From: SZAS-103 sp038226665
Lineage (GTDB): Bacteria > Pseudomonadota > Gammaproteobacteria > Xanthomonadales > Xanthomonadaceae
Assembly (NCBI GenBank): GCA_038226665.1
Contig: JBBRQI010000010.1
Coordinates: 31,117 to 95,116 of the forward strand
Direction of reading: 5' to 3'
Length of the DNA stretch: 64,000 nt
The position numbers and the translations under genes are program-made. Below, in pieces: positions 36,961-46,330 of the stretch. Every line of letters begins with the position of its first letter. Positions within the stretch are counted from its first letter, which is position 1. The notes under the pieces were generated by a model. It saw nothing but the letters and a program-made list of their open reading frames with translations. It was not told the DNA's origin and made no database searches.

Positions 36961-37754
36961 CGCGCAGCCTCCAGCCGTTCGCGCAGGTTGATCAGCATCG
37001 CTGCGGTCGCGCCCCAGATGCGCTGCTGCTCGAACGCGTACTCGTAGTAGTGGCGCATCCTGCCCGCGTACTCGCGCGCGACGCAGCGGATATTCGACGC
37101 ATCCATCAGATAATCCAGCGACACCTCGAACACATCGGCGACTTCGCGCGAATCGAGCGTCGGTTCGTAGTCGGGGGCGATGCTTGCAACCACCGGATAC
37201 ACGTGGAATCCGCTGATCGTGTCGAACGGATCGAGATAGCCGAGCGGTTCGATCTGCGCTGCGACGAGTCCTATTTCCTCGTGCGCCTCGCGCAATGCTG
37301 CGGCGACCGGATCGGTATCGCTGGCCTCGATGCGACCGCCCGGGAAGCTGACCTGCCCCGCATGCGTGCGCATGTCCTCGGTGCGCAAGGTCAGCATCAC
37401 TTGCCAACCGGTCTCGCGCGGAACCAGCCCGACCAGCACGGCTGCGGGAGCGAGCGCGATGGCGTCGGGAAGCAGATCGTCGTGCTCCGCGCGATTCCAT
37501 GCCGAGTCGCTCGGCGTGGACGACAACGCGAGCAGCGCGCGGCGAAGATCGGCGATGCCCGCATGCCGATGCAGCCGTTGCGTCGCGGCGCGTGCTGGCA
37601 GGATCTCGTCCATGAAACGCAATCGCGTCGTATTGTCGAACGACATCCATCCCGCGATTTCGCTGCCGGTGCGATGGCAACCTTCGCATTGGCCGGACGC
37701 ATCGAGCCGGCAAGTGCCGATGCAGGGGCTGAGGACGGCTGGCTGGAAACTCAT
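36957..37754 (-). CDS. DUF1289 domain fused to a CoA-pyrophosphatase-type Nudix hydrolase
   Basis: A 265-residue protein from ATG 37754. Residues 8-40 form a DUF1289 domain with C11, C15, C23 and C26 in the usual spacing (SPCIGTC, CEGC, then EIAGW). Residues 100-250 form a Nudix domain with FPGGRIE at 137 and ALREAHEEIGL at 153-163, the CoA-diphosphatase (NudL-like) form. Nudix enzymes of this group cleave CoA or acyl-CoA to 3',5'-ADP and a phosphopantetheine product. DUF1289 is normally a small stand-alone protein, possibly Zn- or Fe-binding. The two parts are continuous, with no stop or overlap between them. Confidence 0.88.
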   Translation of the reverse strand: MSFQPAVLSPCIGTCRLDASGQCEGCHRTGSEIAGWMSFDNTTRLRFMDEILPARAATQRLHRHAGIADLRRALLALSSTPSDSAWNRAEHDDLLPDAIALAPAAVLVGLVPRETGWQVMLTLRTEDMRTHAGQVSFPGGRIEASDTDPVAAALREAHEEIGLVAAQIEPLGYLDPFDTISGFHVYPVVASIAPDYEPTLDSREVADVFEVSLDYLMDASNIRCVAREYAGRMRHYYEYAFEQQRIWGATAAMLINLRERLEAAR

Positions 37755-37860
37755 GCCAACTAGGGTAGCGCAGGCATAGCGACGAAAATGCATTGGCGAC
37801 AAATCAATGTCCCCTGCTTCATCAAATCAATCTCTTGTCATCATCTCTTCGCGATATCAA

Positions 37861-38550
37861 TCACTTCACGACATCGACGATCTTGATGTCAAACATCACA
37901 GCCCGGTTCGGCCCGATCGGCGAACCCGGTCCGCTGCCATAGGCTTGCTCGGGTGGCAGCAGGATTTCCCAGTGCGCGCCCTGGCGCATCATCGGCAGCA
38001 TCTGCTTGATACCGGCAAGCGGCGATTCGTTGATGACGACCGTTGTCGGTTGCGGGTTCGCGCTGCCGTAGCTGGTCGCGAACTCCTGTCCCGTTGAAAT
38101 CGATGCGCGATACAGGATGCGTACCTGTCCATCGGCACGCACTGCGGGACCATTGCCATCCTCGATCACGCGGTACTGGATGCCGTTGGGCAGCGCTCTT
38201 ACGCCGGGCTTCGCGCGATTCTTTGCGAGGAACCATTCACTGGCGGCCTTGTTGTCGGCTGACGCCTTGTCGAAATTGGCTTTCGCCTGCGCGAGCAAGC
38301 GCTGTTGCATGGCGTGCAGCACCTGCGCCATCTGTTGCGGCGGCAGCGCGGGCGACTTGTGCGCCATGCCGTTCTGGATCGCGCGCTCCAGCGTCGCCTG
38401 ATCGACGTCGATGTTGCGGTCGGCAAGGCTGCGGCCGAGATCGTAACCCACCGCATAGCTGACCTTGCCCTTGTCCGAAGTGACGTCCTGCGCGATCGCC
38501 GCAGACGCGCCCATGAGCGCGGAAGCAAGGGCCAGCAAACGCAATGACAT
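37861..38550 (-). CDS. FKBP-type peptidyl-prolyl isomerase, periplasmic, with FKBP_N domain
   Basis: A 229-residue precursor with a signal peptide (ALASALMGASAAIA-QD). Residues 25-110 form the helical FKBP_N dimerisation domain (KVSYAVGYDLGRSL, QQRLLAQAKANFDK). Residues 120-229 form an FKBP domain with IQYRVIEDGNG and the terminal LPPEQAYGSG ... VMFDIKIVDV. The arrangement is that of FkpA/Mip, which fold envelope proteins. One strand appears divergent: the usual VHYTGTL is VRILYRASI. Confidence 0.92.
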   Translation of the reverse strand: MSLRLLALASALMGASAAIAQDVTSDKGKVSYAVGYDLGRSLADRNIDVDQATLERAIQNGMAHKSPALPPQQMAQVLHAMQQRLLAQAKANFDKASADNKAASEWFLAKNRAKPGVRALPNGIQYRVIEDGNGPAVRADGQVRILYRASISTGQEFATSYGSANPQPTTVVINESPLAGIKQMLPMMRQGAHWEILLPPEQAYGSGPGSPIGPNRAVMFDIKIVDVVK

Positions 38551-38750
38551 CGAGCATCTCCGTTGGATTCAGCGTCTGGATTGAATAAATGGATCGCACG
38601 CCGCAATCGCGCATGCGCCGGCCGCAAGCTAGGATAGCCGTCGAGGCATCGATCGCACCACAACCGACCACGGAACCGCAACCAAGTTCCGCGCACGCCA
38701 CCATTCATTCCGCCACGCAGCGCATCCCAACCAACGCATCCTGGAACCCC

Positions 38751-39563
38751 ATGTCGAACGCCACGACCGAATACCCCCATTTGTCGATCCAGCACCTATT
38801 GATCGAGGACCGCGCGGGCATCCGCATTGTTACCATCAACCGGCCCGACAAGCTCAACGCACTCAATCGCGCTGTGCTCGAAGAACTGCAGGCGGCATTC
38901 GCGCAGATCGCCGCCGACCCGAGGGTGCGCGCGGTGGTATTGCGCGGCGCCGGCGGCAAGGCCTTCGTCGCTGGCGCGGACATCGCCGAGCTCGCGGCGT
39001 TGAATCCGGTCCAGGCACGCGACTTTTCGCGCTGCGGGCAGCAGATGATGCGCAGCATCGAGATGCTCGGCAAACCGGTGATCGCGATGATCGGCGGTTT
39101 CGCGCTCGGCGGCGGCATGGAACTCGCGATGTGCTGCCACCTGCGCATCGCCGCGGACACCGCGAAGTTCGGGCAGCCCGAAATCAACCTCGGCGTGCTG
39201 CCCGGGTTTGGCGGAACGCAGCGACTGCTGCGGCTCGTTGGTCGTGGCGCAGCGCTGGAACTGTGCCTGGTCGGCAAGCCGATCGATGCACAGCGTGCGT
39301 ACGAACTGGGTATCGTGAATCGCGTCGTGCCGCTCGATCAACTCGAAGACACCGTGTTCGTGCTGGCCGCTCAATTCGCAGCGGCGGCACCGCAGGCCCT
39401 GCGCGGCATCCTCGACGCGATTCTGGTCGGTGGCGAATGCGGCATCGAGGCCGGCCTGGATTACGAGACGCTGGCCTTCGCCGTCTGCACGTCGACCAAC
39501 GACATGCGCGAAGGCACGGCGGCGTTCCTCGAACGTCGCAAACCGGTTTTCCGCGGCGACTGA
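38751..39563 (+). CDS. Enoyl-CoA hydratase (crotonase)
   Basis: A 270-residue crotonase with both catalytic glutamates, E124 in GGGMELAMCC and E144 in FGQPEINLGVLPGFGGTQRL. The oxyanion loop is KAFVAGADIAEL (70-81). It would hydrate trans-2-enoyl-CoA in beta-oxidation. The ATG at 38751 was chosen since the upstream extension is compositionally unlike a protein. It is followed three bases later by a ferredoxin-like gene, a pairing with no obvious metabolic sense. Confidence 0.92.
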   Translation: MSNATTEYPHLSIQHLLIEDRAGIRIVTINRPDKLNALNRAVLEELQAAFAQIAADPRVRAVVLRGAGGKAFVAGADIAELAALNPVQARDFSRCGQQMMRSIEMLGKPVIAMIGGFALGGGMELAMCCHLRIAADTAKFGQPEINLGVLPGFGGTQRLLRLVGRGAALELCLVGKPIDAQRAYELGIVNRVVPLDQLEDTVFVLAAQFAAAAPQALRGILDAILVGGECGIEAGLDYETLAFAVCTSTNDMREGTAAFLERRKPVFRGD

Positions 39564-39566
39564 TCG

Positions 39567-40013
39567 ATGGCCGTCGCGACTTCATCGTCCGACACCGAGC
39601 AACCGTGCATCCGCTGTGGCGCGTGCGCGACGGTGTGCCCGGCGCAGTTGCATCCGCAGCGTTTGCTGCTGCAATTGCGCGATGGACATTTGCGCGCCGC
39701 GGAAAACGACGGCGCCATGGACTGCACCGAATGCGGCCGTTGCGACACGGCGTGTCCGAGCCGGATTCCGTTGCTGCAGCGCTATCGCGAGGCGAAGCGG
39801 GCGCTCCGCGAAGCGGCGGCGCGCCGTGAAGTGGCGATGGCTGCACGCGAGCGTTACCGCGCACGCCAGCTGCGGCTGGGCCGCGATGAAGAACAACGCA
39901 CTGAACGCCATGCCGCACGCAGTGCGGATTTGACCAGCGGCGATGCGGTCGCCGCTGCCATCGCACGCGCGCAGGCAAAACGCGCCGCGCTTCGCAACGA
40001 TCCGGAAAAATGA
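39567..40013 (+). CDS. Stand-alone 2x[4Fe-4S] protein resembling the C-terminal domain of RnfC
   Basis: A 148-residue protein with two ferredoxin motifs, CIRCGACATVCP (14-25) and CTECGRCDTACP (53-64), followed by RIPLLQRYREAKRALREA and a charged Ala/Arg-rich helical tail. The order, spacing and following helix match the ferredoxin domain and tail of RnfC/RsxC, but the N-terminal flavin- and NADH-binding domains are absent. In many gammaproteobacteria the rnf operon ends with nth, and here nth follows after 34 bases. This may be a reduced relic of that operon. Electron transfer is expected; partners are unknown. Confidence 0.8.
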   Translation: MAVATSSSDTEQPCIRCGACATVCPAQLHPQRLLLQLRDGHLRAAENDGAMDCTECGRCDTACPSRIPLLQRYREAKRALREAAARREVAMAARERYRARQLRLGRDEEQRTERHAARSADLTSGDAVAAAIARAQAKRAALRNDPEK

Positions 40014-40047
40014 CTGTGCGTACATTCGCAGCAATGGTCATCGGCCC

Positions 40048-40698
40048 ATGAACGCCGCCGCGCGCCACGAACTGTTTGCCCGCCTGCGCGAACTCGACCC
40101 GCATCCGCGCACCGAACTCGTGTACGCGTCGCCGTTCGAATTGCTGGTCGCGGTCGTGCTGTCGGCGCAGGCGACCGATGTCGGCGTCAATCGGGCGACG
40201 AAGCATCTGTTTCCGGTCGCGAACACGCCGCGCGCAATCCTCGATCTTGGCGAAGACGGACTCAAGCACTACATCGCGACGATCGGCCTGTTCAACAGCA
40301 AGGCAAAACACATCATCGCGACCTGCAGGATGCTGATCGATGTGCACGACAGCGAAGTCCCCGACGATCGCGCCGCGCTCGAAGCGTTGCCTGGCGCCGG
40401 TCGCAAGACCGCGAATGTCATCCTGAATGTCGCGTTCGGGCATCCGACCATTGCGGTCGACACCCACATCTTCCGCGTGTCCAACCGCACCGGACTTGCA
40501 CCTGGCAAGACCGTCGAAGCAGTCGAACACAAGCTGCTCAAACGCGTGCCCGCCGAGTTCCGCCAGCACGCGCATCACTGGCTGATCCTGCATGGACGCT
40601 ACGTGTGCAAGGCACGCAAACCGGATTGCCCGCAGTGCGTGATCCGCGATCTGTGCCACTTCAAGGCCAAGACGCCCGGCAACAAAACCGTCACATGA
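40048..40698 (+). CDS. nth: Endonuclease III
   Basis: A 216-residue base-excision-repair glycosylase/AP lyase for oxidised pyrimidines. The helix-hairpin-helix is LPGAGRKTANVIL, with catalytic lysine K120, and the catalytic aspartate is D138 in VDTHIFRVSNR. The C-terminal cluster cysteines are C187, C194, C197 and C203 in the exact C-x6-C-x2-C-x5-C pattern. The ATG at 40048 gives normal length. It is preceded by the RnfC-like ferredoxin gene. Confidence 0.96.
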   Translation: MNAAARHELFARLRELDPHPRTELVYASPFELLVAVVLSAQATDVGVNRATKHLFPVANTPRAILDLGEDGLKHYIATIGLFNSKAKHIIATCRMLIDVHDSEVPDDRAALEALPGAGRKTANVILNVAFGHPTIAVDTHIFRVSNRTGLAPGKTVEAVEHKLLKRVPAEFRQHAHHWLILHGRYVCKARKPDCPQCVIRDLCHFKAKTPGNKTVT

Positions 40699-40708
40699 AA
40701 AATGCGCT

Positions 40709-40797
40709 GTGCAGGGATGCACGCGTGTCGCGACAGGCAGGATGCCGGTAGCGACCGCTATGCAGGGATGCAGGCGCCGCGAGCGCAGGGATGAGCA
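40709..40797 (+). repeat. Three copies of a GCAGGGATG short repeat
   Basis: Downstream of nth the core GCAGGGATG occurs at 40711, 40762 and 40785, within GTGCAGGGATGCAC, ATGCAGGGATGCAG and GCGCAGGGATGAGC. Two copies sit in small dyads (TGCAGGGATGCA). The gap holds no gene. It resembles a dispersed intergenic repeat family seen in Xanthomonadales. Confidence 0.55.
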
Positions 40798-40820
40798 GAA
40801 GCGACCAATTCATGTTACGA

Positions 40821-40838
40821 CTGTCACACGAACGTAAT
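40821..40838 (+). promoter_or_regulatory. Candidate Pho box upstream of the phosphate porin gene
   Basis: CTGTCAC at 40821 is a near-perfect PhoB half-site, followed after 4 bases by ACGTAAT, which matches the second half-site at four of seven positions. It lies 51 bases before the porin start codon. Weaker than the box upstream of pstS. Confidence 0.5.
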
Positions 40839-40888
40839 CCTAACGACCTAACCTGCGCCCACTTTCTCCAACACCAAGGCGCAATCAC

Positions 40889-42100
40889 ATGAAACTCCTG
40901 CCCAGCCTGCTGGCCGTCGCGGTTTTTGCGGCGCTATCGGCTCCTGCCCATGCCGAAGTCGCCATCGACCAGTTCGATTTCTTCGGCGGCAGCGAAGTCA
41001 CGTTCGAAGGACTGATCCAAGCCGACCTCGACGAATTCCACAAGGACGTGAAGGACCTCAACAATTCCACAGGCGACGGCCTCAAGAGCGACGCCAACAT
41101 GCGCCGCGCCGAACTCGTGCTCAAGGGCAAGGGCGTTCACTACGACTGGGTCCTGGGTTACGACGCCCGCGCCGCCAAGTTCCTCGACACCAACGTGAAG
41201 TGGAAGTTCAGCGCGAATACCGGCCTGACCGTCGGCCAGTTCAAGCAGCCCAATTCGCTCGAAGAACTGTCCAGCACCAAGAACAACGACTTCATTTCCA
41301 AGGCGATGGTGACCAACACCTTCGGCATCGCGCGCCGCCTCGGCGTCGGATTCAACACCGGCGGCGACAACTGGACGGCGACCGGCAGCGTGTTCGGTCG
41401 CGAACTGACCCGCAACCTCGGCGAAGGCAACGGCTTCGGCGGACGCGTGACCTGGGCACCGATCATGGACTCCGACAACACGGTTCACCTGGGCCTGTCG
41501 GGCGTCGACTACAAGTCGCGGGATGCCACCTTCCCCGGTGACGGCCACACCCAGTTTCGCGCGCGGCCCGACGCGGATCTCGCAGGCGCCCGGCTGGTCG
41601 ACACCGGCCTGTTCACGGACGGCAACCGCATCCGCACGGTCGGGCTGGAGGCAATGTGGATCCATGGTCCCTTCAGGCTGCAGAGCGAGTACATGAACAG
41701 CAGCACCTCGCGCATGACCCACCCGGATTTCAATGCCGACGCATGGTACGTGCAGGGCGTGTGGAACATCACCGGCGAGAAGTTCGGCTACAAGGCCGGC
41801 GTGCCGACCACGCCGTTGCCGAACGAACCCGCCAGCGGCATGTGGCAGGTCGGCTTGCGCTACGACGCGATCGATCTCAATGACGGCAGCCTCACGCCGG
41901 GTGCCCCTCCGATCGTCAATGGCGTGCTGGGCGGCAAGGAGCACAACCTCACCCTCGGCGTGAACTGGTACTGGCATTCGAACTTCAAGTTCATGGTGAA
42001 TTACGTGAACGTGCAGAGCGACAAGTACAGCACCACGACGCTGACGACGGTCAAGGACAACCCGAACATCATCGAGGCACGCGCACAGTTCTACTTCTGA
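40889..42100 (+). CDS. Phosphate-selective porin of the OprP/OprO family
   Basis: A 403-residue outer-membrane protein. The signal peptide is MKLLPSLLAVAVFAALSAP with cleavage after AHA. The mature part has beta strands with alternating aromatic residues throughout. The early GLIQADLDEF and the block NMRRAELVLKGKG...WVLGYDARA are typical OprP features, and the protein ends in Phe (ARAQFYF), the outer-membrane assembly signal. It forms anion channels that admit phosphate under starvation. It has a candidate Pho box upstream, a strong terminator downstream, and precedes pstSCAB. Confidence 0.92.
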   Translation: MKLLPSLLAVAVFAALSAPAHAEVAIDQFDFFGGSEVTFEGLIQADLDEFHKDVKDLNNSTGDGLKSDANMRRAELVLKGKGVHYDWVLGYDARAAKFLDTNVKWKFSANTGLTVGQFKQPNSLEELSSTKNNDFISKAMVTNTFGIARRLGVGFNTGGDNWTATGSVFGRELTRNLGEGNGFGGRVTWAPIMDSDNTVHLGLSGVDYKSRDATFPGDGHTQFRARPDADLAGARLVDTGLFTDGNRIRTVGLEAMWIHGPFRLQSEYMNSSTSRMTHPDFNADAWYVQGVWNITGEKFGYKAGVPTTPLPNEPASGMWQVGLRYDAIDLNDGSLTPGAPPIVNGVLGGKEHNLTLGVNWYWHSNFKFMVNYVNVQSDKYSTTTLTTVKDNPNIIEARAQFYF

Positions 42101-42149
42101 TCCACTGCACGGCACTCGCCGACTGTGGGATGCGCGATCCGTCAGAGTG

Positions 42150-42184
42150 GCAGGTGCGCCCATGGACTGGCGCACCTGCTTTTC
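42150..42184 (+). terminator. Strong rho-independent terminator after the porin gene
   Basis: An 11-bp perfect stem, GCAGGTGCGCC (42150) and GGCGCACCTGC (42169), with an 8-base loop is followed by TTTT. A second GC-only palindrome follows at 42187-42207. It separates the porin from pstS, which has its own Pho box. Confidence 0.92.
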
Positions 42185-42241
42185 ACGCCGCCCCGCGGGG
42201 CGGCGGCAGGAGGCGGCCTCGCAAGCAACGTAGCGGCACCG

Positions 42242-42259
42242 CTGTCATCTTATCGTCAT
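42242..42259 (+). promoter_or_regulatory. Pho box of the pst operon
   Basis: CTGTCAT, 4 bases, TCGTCAT reproduces the PhoB consensus (two CTGTCAT-type half-sites at 11-bp spacing) with one half perfect and the other at five to six of seven. It lies 82 bases before the pstS start, so the operon should be induced by low phosphate through PhoB. Confidence 0.85.
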
Positions 42260-42340
42260 GCAAATGCCTTCTCATGGCGCTACTGCCGGTTCACCGGCCA
42301 GCGTATTTCAACCAGAATTGTCCCCATCCAGGAGTTCGAC

Positions 42341-43363
42341 GTGTCCATCTCGATCAAGTCCCTTCTCGTCGCTGCGGGCATGACCGCCCTGATCGGCGCC
42401 AATGCGAACGCAGCCGAAAACTTCACGGGCGCAGGTTCGTCGTTCTTCCTTCCGATCATGTCCAAGTGGTCGTCCGACTACAACAAGGCGACCGGTAACA
42501 AGGCGAACTACCAGTCGATCGGGTCCGGCGGCGGCATCGCCCAGATCGAGGCCGGCACGGTCGATTTCGGCGCATCCGATGCGCCGCTGAAGCCCGAAGT
42601 CCTCAAGCAGTTCAACCTCGCGCAGTTCCCGGCGGTGATCGGGGGCGTGGTGCCAGTGGTGAACATCAAGGGCATCGCCCCGGGCAAGATCCGCTTCACC
42701 GGCCCGCTGCTCGCCGACATGTTCATGGGCAAGGTGACGACCTGGAACGATCCGGAAGTCGTGGCCGCCAATCCCGGAGTGACGCTTCCCGCCCAGAAGA
42801 TCACGATCGTGCATCGCGCCGATGGTTCCGGCACCACCTTCAATTTCGTCAACTATCTAGCCAAGGTCAGCCCGGCCTGGAAGAGCGGTGTCGGCGAAGG
42901 CACGACCGTCAAATGGCCGGTCGGTATCGGCGGCAAGGGCAATGAGGGCGTTGCCGCCTACGTGAAACAGATCAACGGCGGCCTCGGCTACGTCGAGCTG
43001 TCGTATGCGCTGCAGAACAAGCTCACCTACGCCGGCATGCAGAACGCGGCCGGCAATTGGGTGCAGCCCAATTCCGAGAGCTTCGGTGCCGCTGCTGCCA
43101 GCGCGGACTGGGCGCATGCGCAGGATTTCTACCTGGTGATGACGAATGCCCCAGGCGCCGATTCCTGGCCGATCACCGCGACGGTGTTCATGATCATGCA
43201 GAAAGCGCCGAAGACCCCGGCCAATTCCAAGGCGGCGCTGGACTTCTTCCGCTGGGCTTACACAAATGGCGACGCGCAGGCGAAGGCACTCGACTACGTA
43301 CCGCTCCCCGACGCGCTGGTCCAGCAAGTCAAGGCCCACTGGGCAACGAACCTGAAGTTCTGA
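42341..43363 (+). CDS. pstS: Periplasmic phosphate-binding protein
   Basis: A 340-residue precursor starting at GTG 42341, with an AGGAG site eight bases upstream; the longer frame to 42125 runs across the Pho box and was rejected. The signal peptide ends near ANA-AEN (residues 24-25). The phosphate-binding loops are visible as GAGSSF (30-35), GSGGGIAQI, DFGASDAPL and RADGSGTTFNF. It delivers inorganic phosphate to PstCA. It is followed by an intra-operon terminator that should keep PstS more abundant than the membrane parts. Confidence 0.95.
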   Translation: MSISIKSLLVAAGMTALIGANANAAENFTGAGSSFFLPIMSKWSSDYNKATGNKANYQSIGSGGGIAQIEAGTVDFGASDAPLKPEVLKQFNLAQFPAVIGGVVPVVNIKGIAPGKIRFTGPLLADMFMGKVTTWNDPEVVAANPGVTLPAQKITIVHRADGSGTTFNFVNYLAKVSPAWKSGVGEGTTVKWPVGIGGKGNEGVAAYVKQINGGLGYVELSYALQNKLTYAGMQNAAGNWVQPNSESFGAAAASADWAHAQDFYLVMTNAPGADSWPITATVFMIMQKAPKTPANSKAALDFFRWAYTNGDAQAKALDYVPLPDALVQQVKAHWATNLKF

Positions 43364-43415
43364 TCGGTTCCGCGGATCATGATCCTGACGGCATGACCCG
43401 GATCGCAATACCATG

Positions 43416-43450
43416 CGCACGCGCACCCGATGGGGCGCGTGCGTTTTCTT
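43416..43450 (+). terminator. Intra-operon terminator/attenuator between pstS and pstC
   Basis: A perfect 9-bp stem, CGCACGCGC (43416) and GCGCGTGCG (43435), with a 10-base loop is followed by TTTTCTTCTTC. It lies between pstS and pstC, 17 bases before the pstC start. Partial read-through would give high PstS and low PstCAB. Confidence 0.85.
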
Positions 43451-43466
43451 CTTCGAGGCTGCCGCC

Positions 43467-44477
43467 ATGTCGAGTGCGATGACCTTGCCGAGCACGCCAG
43501 CGATCGTCGCATCGGACGCGCAGTCGTCCGCGGATGCACGCAATGACCAGCTGTTCCGCTGGCTGGTCGCCGGGTGCGGCTTGCTGGTCATGTCGTTGCT
43601 GCTTGGCGCAGCGCTCTCGATGGCCTGGGGTGGACGTCAGGCATTCATGACGTTCGGACTGCACTTTTTCACGTCCACCGAATGGGACATCAACGCCGGG
43701 AAGTTCGGCGCGCTGGTGCCGATCCTCGGTACCTTGGTGACGGCGCTGATCGCGATCCTGATCGCGGTGCCCGTCAGCTTCGGGATCGCGCTGTTCCTCA
43801 CCGACGTCGCTCCGCAATGGATGCGCACGCCGGTGGGTACCGCGATCGAGCTGCTCGCCGGCATTCCGTCGATCATCTACGGCATGTGGGGTTTTTTCAT
43901 CTTCGTGCCGATCATGAGCACCTATGTCCAGCCGTGGCTGATCAACCACCTCGGCGACGGCACCGACGACGCCGGCAAGCCCACCGGCCTCGGGCTGTCG
44001 ATGTTCTCCGGCGCGCCGATCGGCGTGGGCGTCCTCACCGCCGGCATCGTGCTCGCGGTGATGATCACCCCGTTCATTTCCTCGGTGATGCGTGAGGTCT
44101 TCCTGACGGTGCCGTCGCGACTGAAGGAATCGGCGTTCGCACTCGGCTCCACGCGCTGGGAAGTGCTGTGGGACATCGTGCTGCCTTATACACGGACGGC
44201 TGTGATCGGCGGGGTCTTTCTCGGTCTCGGCCGCGCACTCGGCGAGACCATGGCAGTGACGTTCGTGATCGGAAATTCCCACGACTTCAGCACCTCGCTG
44301 ATCATGCCGGGGACCTCGATCGCCGCGACGATCGCGAACGAGTTCAACGAGGCCAGCGGCGACCTGCACCGCTCGGCGCTGATCGCGCTCGCCTTCGTGC
44401 TGTTCATCGTCACGTTCGTGGTGCTGGCGATCGCGAAACTGATGCTGCGCCAGCTCGCGCGACGCGAGGGCAAGTGA
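43467..44477 (+). CDS. pstC: Phosphate ABC transporter permease
   Basis: A 336-residue inner-membrane protein with six helices and the permease EAA loop ESAFALGSTRWEVLWDIVLP. GIPSIIYGMWGFFIF is a PstC hallmark. The ATG at 43467 was chosen; the upstream extension would be encoded by the terminator hairpin. Its stop overlaps the pstA start (TGATG). It forms the translocation channel with PstA. Confidence 0.95.
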   Translation: MSSAMTLPSTPAIVASDAQSSADARNDQLFRWLVAGCGLLVMSLLLGAALSMAWGGRQAFMTFGLHFFTSTEWDINAGKFGALVPILGTLVTALIAILIAVPVSFGIALFLTDVAPQWMRTPVGTAIELLAGIPSIIYGMWGFFIFVPIMSTYVQPWLINHLGDGTDDAGKPTGLGLSMFSGAPIGVGVLTAGIVLAVMITPFISSVMREVFLTVPSRLKESAFALGSTRWEVLWDIVLPYTRTAVIGGVFLGLGRALGETMAVTFVIGNSHDFSTSLIMPGTSIAATIANEFNEASGDLHRSALIALAFVLFIVTFVVLAIAKLMLRQLARREGK

Positions 44478-45353
44478 TGGCCACCGGGACTTTCGCGTCG
44501 TCGCCCAGGGATGCCGAGCAGCTGTATCGCCGCCGCCGCTTCACCAATGCGATCGCCTTGATCCTGTCGGGAATTGCCACCCTGTTCGGCTTGTTCTTCC
44601 TCACCTGGATCCTGTGGACCACGGTGAGCAAGGGCTTCAGTGCGCTGAACCTCGACCTGTTCACCAAGCTGACCCCGCCTCCAGGCGAAAAGGGCGGCCT
44701 GCTCAACGCGATCTTCGGCACCGTGATGCTGAGTTTCATGGGCATCGCGATCGCGACCCCGATCGGCGTCGCCGCCGGCACCTATCTGGCCGAATACGCA
44801 AAGATGCGCCCGATCGGCGAGGCGATCCGCTTCGTCAACGACATCCTCTTGTCGGCACCTTCGATCGTGCTTGGCATGTTCGTCTACACCCTCATCGTGC
44901 TGCCGACCGGCAAGTATTCGGCGATCGCCGGCGGCGTCGCCCTCGCGCTGATCGCGCTGCCGGTGATCGTGCGCACGACCGACGAAATGCTGCGACTGGT
45001 CCCGAGCGCGATGCGCGAGGCCGGCCTATCGCTCGGTGTCCCGCAATGGAAGGTCACGATGCAGGTACTGTACCGATCGGCGCTGCCTGGCATCGTCACC
45101 GGCGTATTGCTGGCGCTCGCAAGGATCACCGGCGAGACCGCGCCGTTGCTGTTCACCGCGTTCGGCAACCTGTTCTGGAGCGCTGACCCGACCAAGCCGA
45201 TCGCTTCACTGCCGGTCGTCGTCTACCAGTTCGCACAAGCCCCCGACGACGGCTGGAACGCGCTCGCGTGGGCCGGAGCGCTGCTGATCACGCTGTTCGT
45301 GCTGTTGCTCTCCGTCACCGCACGTTCCATCCTCCTGCGCAACAAGGTGAGCA

Positions 45354-45361
<8 letters not shown>
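44477..45361 (+). CDS. pstA: Phosphate ABC transporter permease
   Basis: A 294-residue six-helix permease. The EAA loop is EAGLSLGVPQWKVTMQVLY, and APSIVLGMFVYTLIV and TGETAPLLFTAFGNLFW are typical of PstA. The start at 44477 shares one base with the pstC stop; an in-frame extension inside pstC was rejected. It overlaps the first codons of pstB by eight bases, so the four pst genes are translated as a unit. Confidence 0.95.
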
Positions 45362-46174
<813 letters not shown>

Positions 46175-46178
<4 letters not shown>

Positions 46179-46227
46179 TTTTTCGCGCTTGCGAACTGAC
46201 TTAACGTCAGTTCGCGCGAAAAATTAG
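46175..46227 (+). repeat. Long imperfect hairpin between pstB and phoU
   Basis: Left arm 46175-46200 (CTAATTTTTCGC..., ...GCGAACTGAC) pairs with right arm 46206-46227 over 22 bp, leaving a 4-base bulge in the left arm and a 5-base loop. The pstB stop codon TAA is within the stem. No T-run follows, so it is more likely an mRNA-stability or processing element than a terminator. Confidence 0.85.
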
Positions 46228-46330
46228 GTCCGGAGCAGGAGCGTAGGGTGGAGCCACTTGATGAGCGCAGGATGCGCGAATTTAGTGGCAAAGAAACGCA
46301 ATGCATCGATACCCATTTCACGAGAACACA

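Noticed and set aside
36061..37713. A single 550-codon protein made of rhodanese plus an N-terminal extension
   Set aside because: The extension is an out-of-frame reading of the Nudix gene, which has clear motifs in its own frame and overlaps sseA by four bases.
42187..42207. GC-only palindrome as an independent terminator
   Set aside because: It has no T-run and directly follows a stronger terminator; it may only add to it.
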